Shown: in pieces, positions 42,501 to 52,934 of the stretch
Layout: every line of letters begins with the position of its first letter
Numbering within the stretch: position 1 is the stretch's first letter
Assembly (NCBI GenBank): GCA_947396885.1
Contig: OX377201.1
Coordinates: forward strand, 7,178,934-7,242,933
Reading direction: 5' to 3'
Length of the DNA: 64,000 nt
Source of the DNA: Heligmosomoides polygyrus polygyrus
Taxonomy: Eukaryota; Nematoda; Chromadorea; Rhabditida; Heligmosomidae
Translations under genes and position numbers: made by a program
Notes under the pieces: generated by a model
Told to the model about the DNA's origin: nothing
The model's database searches: none
The model's input: the letters and a program-made list of their open reading frames with translations, nothing else

Positions 42501-45500
42501 AATTTTTCGCTTTTCAAGAAAAATTAATTAATTTTTACCTGATGCAGATCACCCACACAGTAGAAATCTTGCCAAAAAACGTTTCAAGTCTTGTTCAATG
42601 CACAGTGTAAAAATCATGGTTTCCTGAAACGAATAGACGAATTGTATCGACCTCTGATCGATATGGCACCGTCGTCATAGGAGCGACGAAATTCGACATT
42701 CGCAAAAATGACCATAACTCGGTAAGTTTTCCACAATTTTAAAAAGCCAATGGCTTTTTAAAAACTACAAGAAAAGTTGTTTCATACGGTGTGAAAATCT
42801 GTTTTCAAAAACTAGATCTTTATAGGGGGCGGAGGCCTTCGATTTTTGAGCGAAAAATTGAAGTGATTTTGTATAGATAATTATATCCCGGTAGGTTTTT
42901 CGAATTTTGAAAGATTTAATAGCTTTTAAAAAACTAGAGAAAAAGCGCTTTCAAACCATATAGAAATTTCTTTTCATCAGGGAGGTCTTCATAGGGGGCG
43001 GTAGGGGTTCGATTTCTGGTCCATTGTTGCAGAAATACGTGCCAAAAATCGAACCCCCCTCGCCTCGTATGAAGACCCCTTTTTTGAAACCGGTTTCTAT
43101 ATGGATGGAGAGCACCTTTTCTCTTTTTTTCAAAAAGCAATTGGGATTTTGAATTTCAAAAAATTAACCAAGTTATGATCAAATTTGTGAAGAACGGCTC
43201 GCAGACTCTCCATCGTCGACATTGGAGTGATTTCATAAAAATGATCATAACTCCGTTCATTTTTCGAAATTCAAAAATCACAATTGCTTTCTGAAAAATA
43301 GNNNNNNNNNNNNNNNNNNNNNNNNNNNNNNNNNNNNNNNNNNNNNNNNNNNNNNNNNNNNNNNNNNNNNNNNNNNNNNNNNNNNNNNNNNNNNNNNNNN
43401 NNNNNNNNNNNNNNNNNNNNNNNNNNNNNNNNNNNNNNNNNNNNNNNNNNNNNNNNNNNNNNNNNNNNNNNNNNNNNNNNNNNNNNNNNNNNNNNNNNNN
43501 NATGAAGATCTAGTTTTCGAAACCGATTTTCACACCGTATGAAACACCTTTTTCTAGTTTTTAAAAAGCCATTGGCTTTTTAAAATTGTGGAAAACTTAC
43601 CGAGTTACAGTCATTTTGCGAATGTCGAATTTCGTCGCTCCTATGACGACGGTGCCATATCGATCAGAGGTCGATACAATCTATTCGTTTCAGAAAACCA
43701 TGATTTTTACACTGTGCATTAAACAAGACTTGAAACTTTTTGTGGCAAGATTTCAACTGTGTGGGTGATCTGCTTCAGGTAAAAATTAATTTTTCTTGAA
43801 AAGCGAAAAATTTAAATACGATCAGCCCTAATCATATCGGAGATCGCTGCGAAGAAGCTTAGTTTATGATTGTATATTAATCACATCTTGAACTCTAAGT
43901 TGGTACAGTTTTCACTTTCTGATGCTCTTCCTCCAGAAGGTGGAATTTTTTTTGCCGCAAGAAGTCCGTCCTTCAGTGGCGATCGGTGATATCGGAAAAC
44001 GCAATGGCTCCACGTAACCTACCATATTTCGGAGTTTGTGCGACATCCCTGAAAAATTCACAGAGCTTTTAAAACTGTAAGAAGTGTAGGTTCTACGCTT
44101 TAAAAAGCAGCTTGTAAAAATAGCGGCTTCCATGTGATTAACGGTGTCGAATTTTTTTCGGCAAATGGTACAAATCGGAGCGTCTGTTTATACAGAAGAT
44201 TGTCTCACAAAAACACCTTCTATTCCCTTGTGTCAACCGGTGGGTTAAAACTTTATTGGGTACAACTTCACTTTCTGATGTTGTTTCCAGCAGAAGAGAG
44301 AAAAATAGTTCCGTGACAAGTCCATCCTCGGTTGCCATTCGGTCATCGCTTCGAAGAGTGCTTCCAAAAAATCTTGTAGGAAAAGCACCTAATTTTCCTT
44401 AGCAATTGACACTTCAAATTTTATAGACTGCAATTTAGGACGTAGATGTCGCTCGTTCAGGCAGAAAACTGTCGCGTCCATGACTTCCTGAAAAAACTGA
44501 AAAATGGAAAGTTCTCATTGACTCCAAATCTGCCGGCGGAAAATCTTTATTTCTAACGAGTAACACAATCATCATTTGAAACTTGTTATAATAATTTTTA
44601 CAACTTTGCGGGACGAAGGAGAGACTCCACACCTTCGTAAGCATTCCTGGAAAAAAACAACTTATTAAGAATTAAAAAATCACCAAAAAACCTGAAGAAT
44701 AAGAGAGAATCCTCTGCCAAAACCGGAAGAGCACGACCCCCCCCCCCTTCAGACGAGGCCACAGCACGACCCCCCTTCGATTCCCGAACCTCAAGCTTGA
44801 CCCTGGTCACGAATCGGAAGCTTCAAGAAATCGAGGGAGCGCCTAACTCACCCACCTTACAGCACAGGCTGTGCGCCAAATGACTAGCACCTTTATGGCA
44901 CGCTGCAGCCCTTCTTGGTTGGAGGACGATTTATTAATGTGGACCATGTCAAATTGCACCTCAATGATTCTTGGCTTCAAAAGCACAAGAATTCTACAGC
45001 TGTAGGATAGGCCAGGTAGCTGATAAATGGGAAGCAGTCCCGCGTCCAAACAGATCTTACTTTGGTTGAAAACTGTCATTTGTTATTTGTTTATGAACAC
45101 TTTTGTTGAAGGCGCTTGAGAGTCCACGAAATTAGTTGCCAACCTATTAGGTAGCCGTTCGCTTTCAGAAATTTTTTCGTCTCACACGAGAATCAGACTT
45201 TTTCAAAGGAAATTGGTTGAAAATTGGTGTTTCAAAAGTATGTATTCACTTGTGAAAAACAAACTTTTTACTAAATTCAAAAGTCGATCGGACCAACATT
45301 ATTTCGTATTATTCATGCTACTGACAAGGTTCTTTATGGTTTTGTCTTTGCTGGTGTCCCGTGTAATCAAAATCGCAAACACGTCATTGAACTGTCGATT
45401 ATTCGCGTAGACTCGTCGAACCACGATCTCCCAATGTTCTCCATTGGGTTGCTGCCAGAAGAACAGACCGGCCAGTCCATTACTTGAATATTGTGACGTG

Positions 45501-48024
45501 GAGCCAATCTTTGGTCAACCTGCACACATGGACTGCAGTGCTGCCCTGCTGCAGAACATGTGTCTGCCGTCTTCTGCCTCTCAAGAAAGGCATAGGGCTA
45601 GACTCCACTACACCTTAACACACCAGACTATCCATGCGACACGACATAGGACTAAGCTTCAGCATTCCGGCGCTGAACAAGACGACAGCTGTCACTAATG
45701 AACCGCCTCAAAAGTTGCGACGACAGGGAAATCTCGTAGGTCTCTCCGTTAATGTCGGTATCCATCGGCGACCATCCAGATTAAATTTCTTTCATGTTTA
45801 CCAACGGAAAAAACCTAGTCTGGATGTCCCCATGAATACCGACATTACTGGAGAGACCTGTGAGAAGTCCCCGTACTCGCAACTTTAGAGGCTGTTCATT
45901 AGTGACAGTGACCGGCTTTGCAGCAGCCGAATGCTGAAGCTTAGTCTTCCGTTGTGTCCCGTTGTGTCGCATTGTCAGTCTGGAGTGTCAAAGTGTACTG
46001 GAGTCTATCCCTCTACCTTTCTTGAGAGGCAGAAGACATCAGACACATGTTCTGCAGCAGGGCAGCGCTGCAGTCCATGTGTCTAGCTCGACCAAAGATT
46101 GGCTCCACGTCACAACATTCAAGTAACGGACTGAATAGCCTGTGCTCCTGACTGCAACCCAATGGAGAACATATTGGGATCGTTGATCGGCGAATCTACG
46201 CGAATAACCAACAGTTCAATGACGTGGTGGTTTTTGATTACATGGGACACTAGCGAAGACAAGATCGTCCAGAACCATGTAGCACGAATAATACGATGCA
46301 TGATGTTATACGAAATAATGTTGGTCCGATCGACTTTTGAATTTAGTAAAAAGTTTGTTTTTCACAAGTGGATACCTACTTTTGAAACGCCAATTTTCAA
46401 CCAATTTCCTTCGAAAAAGTCTGATTCTCGTGTGAGACGAAAAAACTCCCTGAAAGCGAGTGATCACCTATTAGGCTCTAACGAAATAAATGGCAGTGAA
46501 CCACTGTAAATTTAAACAGTTAATATCTCGGCTTCTACCAAGTTTATTAATCGAAATAAAAACCTTCTGATTCTACACATCTTTGCCAACGTGACACAAG
46601 CTTTTTTATCCCATTAGCATAAAAATCAAAAGTTCTGGAATTGACGAAATCTTCGAAGACGCTTTCGGCATCCTGTTGGTATTTGAATATTTTCCCTACC
46701 AAGAAGTCGCCGAGATGCTTGAAGAAATGGTACATAGTCTGTTGGGGAGAGGTCGGAGAAAACGGAGGATGTGGTAGAGTTTCAATGCTCAGCTCATTCA
46801 ATTTCTGCAACGTCATTCGTGCTACATGGGGGCGAGCATTGTCGTGCAGAAGGAGAACTCGCCTTCGGTTTACCAAGGCCGGCCGGATATCCTTCAACTT
46901 TTTCATCATTTCTTCAATTTCAATGCAGTACTTCTCTGCCGTGATGGATTCACCGGGAGGGAGGAAGCTGTGGTGAATAATTCCCAGCAAACACCACCAT
47001 ACTGTCACCATTACTTTCTTTCGGTGCAATTCCGGCTTCGCAAAAACCTTGGGGCTCTCATCGCTGTCCACCCACTGTGCCGATCGTCGCCTGTTGTCGT
47101 ACATTATCCATTTCTCGTCACAGGTTACGATGCGATCAAAGAATGGCTCCGTTTCGTTCCGTAGAAGCAGTGCGGACGAGATCTCATATCGTCGGTTTCT
47201 TTGCTCCTCAGACAGCTCGTGAGGCACCCATCTTTCCAGCTTTTTGGTCTTTCCCTTTTTCCTTCAGATGCCGGGCAGCTGTGTTGTGACTGACGCCAAG
47301 AACCTTCGCTGTCTCCGTGGTACCTTTGTGTGGACCCTCCTCTACCACATCTCTCAGCTTGTCCTCATCAACATCACTATGCCTCCCACGACCTTCAAGT
47401 TCTTCCAAGCTCTCATCTCCATTCCGGAACTTCTGATACCAACGATACGCCGTCCGAATTGTGGAACATCCTTGACCGAATGCGGCGTTGATCTTCTCGT
47501 CCGCCTCCTTAGCTGTAGTGCCCAGCTTGAGTTCATACAAGTAAATGCCTCGGATTACCCTTTTGTCCATCTGCAAAAAAGTCAATAAAACTCTAAAGTT
47601 TTCCCACTTTTACATAGAAAATTTGGTACTCTCCGGTAGAGCAAAGTTTGCGCTTCTAAACGATATGCCACATGTTACGGTTTGTTCTTGATCAAACGCG
47701 TAAAGACGCGCCAAAAAATGGCGCGAGCCAGTGCCATTTAATTCGTTACAACCTAATATTTTCGACTACAAGGAATCTAGTGGAGGTAGCGCGGAGCTGC
47801 AGAAAGGAACGCGAAACAAGATATGGGCACGTTTTGGCGAGGATACATACTTTTGAAACGCATTGTATTAAAAAGTAGCTTTCAGTGCCCAACGCTACAT
47901 GCTGTACGTTTGCGCGACGGCCGGGTTTCTTCTCGGCGAGCTGGCCATTGTGGTATCCATTCGGCTGCTGCTGCGATTCACTCAAAACAAACGATCCACG
48001 TCGTCTGTAGCATCTCGAAGATAG
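30539..48024 (+). CDS. Unidentified multi-exon gene ending in a single membrane segment (5' end not found)
   Basis: Eight exons agree in phase: 30539-30802, 30855-30886, 30980-31092, 36409-36485, 36559-36806, 40465-40555, 40587-40694, 47886-48024. They give 356 residues plus TAG; nothing upstream of 30539 was found, so the N-terminus is missing. The first part includes TYITGAFGDARSVEQECGNG and HSLSRGLYLVSVKLIMPLFL. The middle reads SYFVVTNKSDDLVIENKYRL and GGESVVVGDSAKGMGAVVLR, then a basic, serine-rich stretch. The last exon holds one hydrophobic segment (YVCATAGFLLGELAIVV) followed by a short basic tail, suggesting a type I or tail-anchored membrane protein. I do not recognise the family. 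Introns of 52, 93 and 73 bp are normal. The 31-bp intron 40556-40586 is suspiciously short, and the 5.3-, 3.7- and 7.2-kb introns are filled by transposons. Individual exons could be wrong. Confidence 0.5.
31168..32735 (-). mobile_element. tRNA-derived SINE copy 10, split by a mariner
   Basis: 31168-31231 carries the tail side (AAGGATAAATGG...ACTCAATCCCTTTTGGG...CGCATTCTA) and 32495-32735 continues exactly with TACCTCTACGGGATGCC through to the head. The mariner at 31232-32494 interrupts the consensus at CATTCTA|CTTCTACGGG. Confidence 0.8.
31232..32494 (+). mobile_element. mariner element, 1.26 kb, decayed
   Basis: Terminal repeats TTGGGTTGTCCGGAAAATTT and inverse of TTAGGTTGTCCGGAAAGTTT are flanked by TA. 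The transposase starts at about 31408 and is broken by stops and frameshifts. The C-terminal half is intact at 32011-32433 with LLLMDIARPHTA and HPPYSSDLAPSDYHVF, so the last two catalytic Asp residues of the D,D34D type remain. It was inserted into a SINE. Confidence 0.85.
33690..33995. repeat. Cluster of GGCTGTCTACCGC palindromes
   Basis: Three hairpins built on GGCTGTCTACC and its inverse, including 33947-33990 (TAGGCTGTCTACCGCAGGAC) and an outer pair with GCGGGAGTGTCC, nested inside the Tc1/mariner element. Confidence 0.55.
34860..35930 (-). mobile_element. Retroposon-like insertion with A-rich tail
   Basis: Read on the minus strand the segment ends ACACCTTCGGTGTATTGAAT followed by (AAATAAA)n, like a LINE or derived retroposon 3' end. 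It separates the two parts of the Tc1/mariner transposase. No confident RT domain was seen. Confidence 0.35.
36861..37837. mobile_element. Foldback element with TGGACACTTTTC words
   Basis: Arms of about 210 bp: TATACCATTTTC, TTGGACACTTTTC words and AGGATGGTTAGAATA are repeated inverted at 37660-37837. A tandem duplication fills the centre. Confidence 0.6.
37186..37341 (+). repeat. Tandem duplication, about 78 bp unit
   Basis: TTGCCAAAACAGAGAT-GCGCCATG...CGAAACTTCGCGATTTTTAT is present twice in direct order with few differences. Confidence 0.75.
38064..38505 (+). repeat. AGCTAGGGTGACGGTG direct repeat, Penelope-like
   Basis: A word of about 45 bp (AGCTAGGGTGACGGTG-ACTA...CATCATAAGGC) occurs at 38064 and 38463. 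After the first, CTGAAGA...GCCGAAACG...AATAAA resembles a degraded hammerhead/Penelope terminal repeat. Confidence 0.35.
38718..39018 (+). mobile_element. tRNA-derived SINE copy 11, inside hAT-like element 2
   Basis: Complete copy from GGCGCGTGTAGCGCAATCGG to a (TTATCC)3 tail; the flanks AATGTTTTT / AACGTTTTT suggest a short duplication. Confidence 0.8.
39592..39835 (-). mobile_element. tRNA-derived SINE fragments, two decayed pieces
   Basis: Two tail-side pieces (GCGCCACGCATTCTGTTTC; GTGCGCCGTGCATTCTACTTC) in the same orientation with weak downstream body similarity. Confidence 0.45.
39985..40145. repeat. TTCGAATA-rich cluster
   Basis: More than ten TTCGAATA/TATTCG words; the same motif family surrounds the palindrome at 10.4-11.0 kb. 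Confidence 0.5.
40911..45144. mobile_element. 4.2-kb composite foldback with mariner ends and an assembly gap
   Basis: Terminal repeats GGTTGGCAACTAATTTCGTG and its inverse are TA-flanked (40909-40910, 45145-45146). Decayed mariner transposase C-terminal sequences lie just inside both ends in opposite orientation (minus at 40985-41225, plus at 44850-45105). A plus-strand piece is at 41268-41455 (WWCQEGINFWELVKNG, IYQQDNARSHV). Internal arms from 41455 and 44800 are inverted copies meeting at the N gap. Confidence 0.7.
43302..43501. other. Assembly gap (200 N)
   Basis: Exactly 200 N lie at the centre of the inverted repeat, so the gap probably hides the palindrome apex and its true size is unknown. 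Confidence 0.95.
45150..46468. mobile_element. TA-flanked foldback, 1.3 kb
   Basis: Arms of about 640 bp meet near 45825. Left end GGTAGCCGTTCGCTTTCAG; right end inverse of GGTGATCACTCGCTTTCAG. Shared arm words include CGTCTCACACGAGAATCAGA. No transposase frame is present. Confidence 0.65.
46471..47756 (-). mobile_element. mariner element, 1.29 kb, transposase frameshifted
   Basis: Terminal repeats TTAGGCTCTAACGAAATAAA and inverse of TTAGGTTGTAACGAATTAAA, with TA on both sides (46469-46470, 47757-47758). The minus-strand transposase is nearly complete. HTH domain 47585-47208 (YELKLGTTAKEADEKINAAF, HNTAARHLKEKGK); catalytic domain 47227-46547 (TCDEKWIMYDN, LLLHDNARPHVA). One frameshift near 47230 splits them. 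The third catalytic Asp is lost: the usual PSDYH reads QQTMYH. It is recent but inactive. Confidence 0.9.
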
Positions 48025-48090
48025 CTCTCTCGAGGCTATTCAGTTATCGTATAATAGTTTCCGAATTCACATTCAGTTCAGAGTACGAGA

Positions 48091-48096
48091 AATAAA
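48091..48096 (+). terminator. Poly(A) signal after the unidentified membrane-protein gene
   Basis: AATAAA lies 66 nt after the TAG at 48022-48024, supporting that exon as a true 3' end. Confidence 0.6.
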
Positions 48097-48729
48097 GCGT
48101 GAAGGGTTTAACTGTGTCATGTGTTTGAGACGTCGAACAGCTTAGCGTGAGACATATTAGATTGTAAGGAAAGTCCTGTCAGTTCTCCTAATACTTGCAA
48201 CATCGACAGAGGAGTGCGGCGCATAATCGTTTTCAGATTACGTAGAAAGCTTATTTTCTCGCCGAGTTGTGGCTTATTGAATACCAGACGTTCAGCGGCC
48301 TCGCGGCCGCCAAACGTCTGGTTGGGGACTTCGCCCCCAAACCCTCGAGTATAGAACACCCCCACCGTGTTCTTTTCTTCTTTAGGCCCCTTACTTTCAT
48401 TTCATTCTCCGAAGTACATGTTCTACTAAGTTCTGAGGAACACACTGTGAGAGTCTCAATCCAAAGTGCTTAATCTGCGGAAACATAAATGAAACCAATG
48501 GGTGTCGGTAGACCGCTCGATACCGTTAGCTGTCCGACTGCAATCATGTTTCTCCGATAACTTTAACCATTCTCCTTATCCTCACTCTCAACCCCGCCAA
48601 TACCCATTACACATGTGCGGAATGAAATAAAAAATAAATAAATAAAGGCGTGGTGAGAGTCAAGTACGCGCACACTTGTCGAACGAAGCCTTTAAAAAGT
48701 CTTCTCACGAATGCTGTGCAAAGTATGAT

Positions 48730-49810
48730 CTATGGAACGACTTCTGGATCTGGACGCACATTGTACGACGTCTGGGTCACGTGTTCTGAATCCGGACGCA
48801 TGTGGATATCGTCTGTGATACATATGTTGAGCCCCAACGCACGTGTAACGACGTCAGCAGCACGTCTTCTGATGCATGATACCCGTTGGACGATACTGGT
48901 AAAAATCATGGTCCACCCTTACTGGTCCCCTTCACTGCCCCCCCCCCCCCTTCAGTGGTCCCATCTTCACTGGTCTCCTTTACTGTCTCTCCCACCCCCT
49001 TATACTGGCTCCCTCTTCATTGGTTCTCCTTCACCACTCCCCCCCCCCCCCCCTCGCTACTGGTTCCACCTTTGCTGTCTCCCCTTTTCTGATCCCTTTT
49101 GCTGATCCCCTCTTCACTGGTTCCTCCTCTCGCCCCGTTACCGGTCCCCCTCACCGGACCCTCCCCTGCAGCGGTCCCCCTTAGAAGTACCCTCTTCACT
49201 GGTCCTCCTTCTTTCCACTCCCCCCCCCATTACTGGATCCTCCCTGCAGTGGTCCCCTCTTCACTGGTCCCCCTTCTTTCCACTCCCTTCTCCCCATTAC
49301 TAGACCCTCCTTTGCTGGTCCCCCATTACTGATCCCCCTTCACTGGTCACCCATCGGTGACATGTCGTCTGAACCGGGACACCCGTTGCACGATATCGAT
49401 GAGACCGTTTCTTAACCCAAGCATCCATTCCGCGACATCGGTGGCACCTCTTCTGAACCTAGACACTCACTGCGCGACATGGGTGATGCAACTCCTGTAC
49501 CCCGACTCCTGTGGAACGACGTCGGTAACACGTCTTTTCAAACCGTTCGTCCTTTGCGCGACATCGGTGACACGTCGTCTGAACCCGGACACCACTTGGG
49601 CGACATGGGTGACTCCTCTTCTGTACCTAGACACCCACTGCGCGACATGCGTGACACAACCCCTGAACCCGGACCATGATGAACGCCGACGGTGAGATGT
49701 CTTCTCAACCCAGACGCCCTTTGCGCGACATCGGTGACACGTCTTCTGACGCACCCGACACGACGTGGGTCACACCTCGTCTCAACCCGAACGCCTGTCA
49801 CTCGACGTCT
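48730..49810. repeat. 42-bp minisatellite, interrupted
   Basis: Units of about 42 bp follow GGTGACACGTCTTCTGAACC + CGGACACCC-TTGCGCGACATC, about ten units at 49350-49810 and about four degenerate units at 48730-48900. A pyrimidine tract separates the two blocks. Because 42 is divisible by 3, frames stay open on both strands. Confidence 0.8.
48908..49345 (+). repeat. Pyrimidine-rich low-complexity tract
   Basis: About 440 bp of irregular CTTCACTGGTCCCCC-type repeats with C runs up to about 14, strongly strand-asymmetric (C+T on +). Confidence 0.8.
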
Positions 49811-49821
49811 ATGAAAGGCCA

Positions 49822-49890
49822 GATGGACCGACGGAAGGATGGATGGACAGACGGACGGACAGACGGACGGACAGACGGAAGGACAGACAC
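49822..49890 (+). repeat. (GACGGACA)n microsatellite
   Basis: GGACAGACGGACGGACAGAC units, slightly degenerate at the left end. Confidence 0.85.
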
Positions 49891-49929
49891 AACCGCTTAC
49901 TCTTTTATATATAGTAGGATTAGTCACGA

Positions 49930-50674
49930 AAACTGACAGAACTTCCTTGCATCCTAATATTTCTTACGCTTAGCAGTTCGATTTTCTTGTTTAATTGTCG
50001 AGTGTTGTATTCAAGAAACCATAACTCGGCTTAGAAAGCAGCCTTACGCAAAAGCTGAAAATGTTTAAATGTGTGCCATCCTCTGCCGATGTGACGGGGG
50101 GGGGGTAATGGTAAGAGATCGAATTTCCTAAAAATCTCATGAATTAATCCGCTTGAAGTCATTGAAGGCGAAATCGTCATTATATTGTTTCCCCAATTAA
50201 CGCACGGATGTCCGATAAACACACGCATTTAGGACTAGGTTTGGTGGTTACATTTCACTACGAAGATCTTCGATCTAGAATTCGTTCAAGTTTTACATGA
50301 GGATCCTTGGAACGTGCGCAGAAGGGTCGTCATACAATAAGTATCGGATCGCTGCCTTTAATAGGTTTCAAAATTGACAGCTCCAAATAGGCACATATTT
50401 CTCCTAGATGCCCTATAGGAGTGGGTGGTAGTAGTTAATTAATTAAGCTAATGTATATTGGGTTAATTTCAAAGCGAAATAACGGATTTGTATGACTGTA
50501 GATCTCCAGACCGCTTCGGATGAATTTCAGTTGTGCAAAACAGACTTCAACAAAAAGAACCCCTGAAGGCCCATAGATAATAGGTATGCTCTGATCCAAG
50601 CGGTAGCAACTAATCTAATGGTAAGGTATTATTTTATGCACCAAACTGTACATTAAAAAAGGAGCACTTTGAGC
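49930..50674. other. Intergenic stretch, no feature recognised
   Basis: Only a G-run at 50095-50106 stands out; no exon or repeat end was found. Confidence 0.3.
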
Positions 50675-50685
50675 ACTTTCGTCCT

Positions 50686-50972
50686 TGGTGCGTGTAGCGC
50701 AGTCGGAAGAGGTGCTGGCTGTCGCGTGCACACGTTGCCAGGTTCCTGGTTGGGATTTCCCACACAAGCCAACCAAGTCCTCCATCCCCACTGGGTCGGT
50801 GAATTAGTATCAGGCTTGTCGGAAAGGAGAAAGTACTTACTTGTTCTGGACACTGCAAGTCATAATATAGGCCAAATGCGCATCTAAAGTGCCTCTATGA
50901 CATCCTTTAAAAGTGGAGTGCGTGGCGCATCCAAAAAGGGATATGATAACGCCATCTTTTATCCTTCTATCT
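50686..50972 (+). mobile_element. tRNA-derived SINE copy 12 with 11-bp duplication
   Basis: Head TGGTGCGTGTAGCGCAGTCG, B-box region degenerate (GGTTGGGATTTCC). ACTTTCGTCCT is repeated at 50675-50685 and 50973-50983. Confidence 0.85.
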
Positions 50973-51473
50973 ACTTTCGTCCTGAGAGATGGACCTCCAT
51001 CGTTTTAGCGTCATTTCAGGCCTCATTAGGCTCTCAGTTGCTTTCTGACCATCCGAATCTGTCACGAATCGCAAGAATTTATCAGAAATGGGCTCCTTCC
51101 TTCTGATCGCTCTCCTTTGAGCTGGCACAGCTCCATTTGTCACCCTTGACTGGAGAAGATTAGATAGGCGGAATACCGTTGTATGTATGCAGCGAAAAAA
51201 ATGTAGTAATCTAGAGATGATAGGTATTCTTCGGAAGCGTAGCAAAAATAAAGGGTAGATCTTCTATTTTTTTTAAGGAGTACGGAACACTGAGTGGGTG
51301 ACTAGTTAGTGAAATTTAGTACATCAATTAATATTTAATATATCATGAGTGCGCAAAAACTGACAGTAATCTCCTTACAGCTTAGTAGAAGTACATAGAA
51401 AGTTACTGATACCAACGTCTTATTTATTTTTGACTTATCTAAAGTGTCTTAAAAGTGGAAGAATAAAGAGCGA

Positions 51474-51728
51474 CGCTAATCAATTCCTTTATGGAATCAA
51501 CCATACACTTCTTCGTCGGGAGATTCTGCAGGCGTTCTGAATGCGTACTTGGGCTACACCTTGAGTTGTGATAGCCAGACGATAAAAAAATCAGCGTTCT
51601 TCTTTTCCCAGAAATATCTAACAGCAGTTCAGGGATAGAAGAATTGGTTGGTCATGACGGAACTCGAACCAAGAACCTGGATTCGGGATGAACGATACGT
51701 CGGCGCTTGCTCCAGCCGCGCAACTCAT
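51474..51728 (-). mobile_element. tRNA-derived SINE copy 13, strongly diverged
   Basis: Order of blocks is preserved (AATCAATTCCTTTATGGAA, GAATGCGTACTTGGGC, GAACTCGAACCAAGAACCTG). The B-box-like side is better kept than the body. Confidence 0.55.
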
Positions 51729-52640
51729 GCCTGCTGAAATCTTTTCGAGTGTTTTTGTAATTGTTCTGCAGATTTTTCGTCATTAGGCCTATTCCAGATG
51801 ATTCTGGATTCCTACTCAAACCATTCAAATCGCTCTAACTCTTTGTAGCTGACACTGCATCTGTGGTTTACTAGACTTTCCCAATGAAGTGAATAATTAT
51901 GATAGTGTATCTCGTTTCACCAACTTCGTCACTAGTGGAGGGCCTGTTGAAAAGTGACCGCCAGTCATTCGTTGGAAGTCGCCATATCAAGGACACGTTT
52001 ATCGGTCCTAACGCTTCAGGCCGATAGGTCGCGTACTCGACGTCTGCGCCGTTACCACACTCTTTTGCAGTTGTCGCTAACTCTCGACTCTCTTCACCGA
52101 CGACGTTCTTTCGTTTAGGCACGGCAATCGGAGACGGGCCTATCGAAAAGTGGTCGACATCAGGCCACTCACTCACTCGATGCGATTCCTGCGACAACAT
52201 CGCAGCCTGTCCTTCTGAAACTGCACATCTCATTCCATTTGATTAAAAATACTCTTAAAAACGTTGTGCGAATTTTTCACTGATGGCCGCTGATATCAGC
52301 ATGGAACCGGTTAAGCTGAAGACCTTACTAGTAACAATGCTTTAACACTTTTGCTTAAGCCTGGAGCGGCTGGTAGAGAGGCTATATGCTGTTACAGGAT
52401 GTTTTATGTTTCACTGTTCCGAATTTATGAATTTAAAAGGTGCTCACTGACAAGGGCTCAGGAATGTTGAACTTTTTCTTGGTACTATTTCTGAACTTTG
52501 TACTTTTATTTGTTGGACTGATTTTTGGTAATCTTCAGAATCCTAGAGGTTGACAACGTAGACTACTACCAAGCCCTGAGCTAAGGGCTATTGCGTGCAT
52601 TAATTTTTAATTGTTAATTAATTCCTAATTACCAGAGTTT

Positions 52641-52934
52641 GAGGGCGCGTGTAGCACAGTCGGAGGAGGTGCGACTGTCGCGTGCACCCGATACCAGGTT
52701 CCTGGTTCGGATTTCCCGCCCGGGCCAACCAAGCCTTCCATCCCTCCGTGGTCGGTGAATTGGTACCAGACTTGTCTGGGAAGGATAAAGCGCTGACTTG
52801 TTCATCGGCTGGCCACCGCAAGTCATTGTATGGCCAAATACGCATTCATGTCGCCTCCACGACATCCCGTAGAAGTAGAATGCGCTGGCGCATCCCAGAA
52901 GGGATTGAGTAACGCCGTACTTTATCCTTTATTT
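52641..52934 (+). mobile_element. tRNA-derived SINE copy 14
   Basis: Near-consensus copy with tail TTTATCCTTT; accagagttt (52631-52640) and actagagttt (52935-52944) match 9 of 10. Confidence 0.85.

Noticed and set aside
45150..46468. Possible inverted duplication of a coding gene
   Set aside because: Arms contain only short frames and are TA-flanked, so a foldback transposon explains them.
48650..49105. 151-codon frame and overlapping frames at 49357-49936
   Set aside because: These arise from the 42-bp minisatellite and pyrimidine tract; no supporting start, splice or family signal.
49350..49810. CRISPR array
   Set aside because: The repeats are contiguous with no spacers, and the window is eukaryotic.
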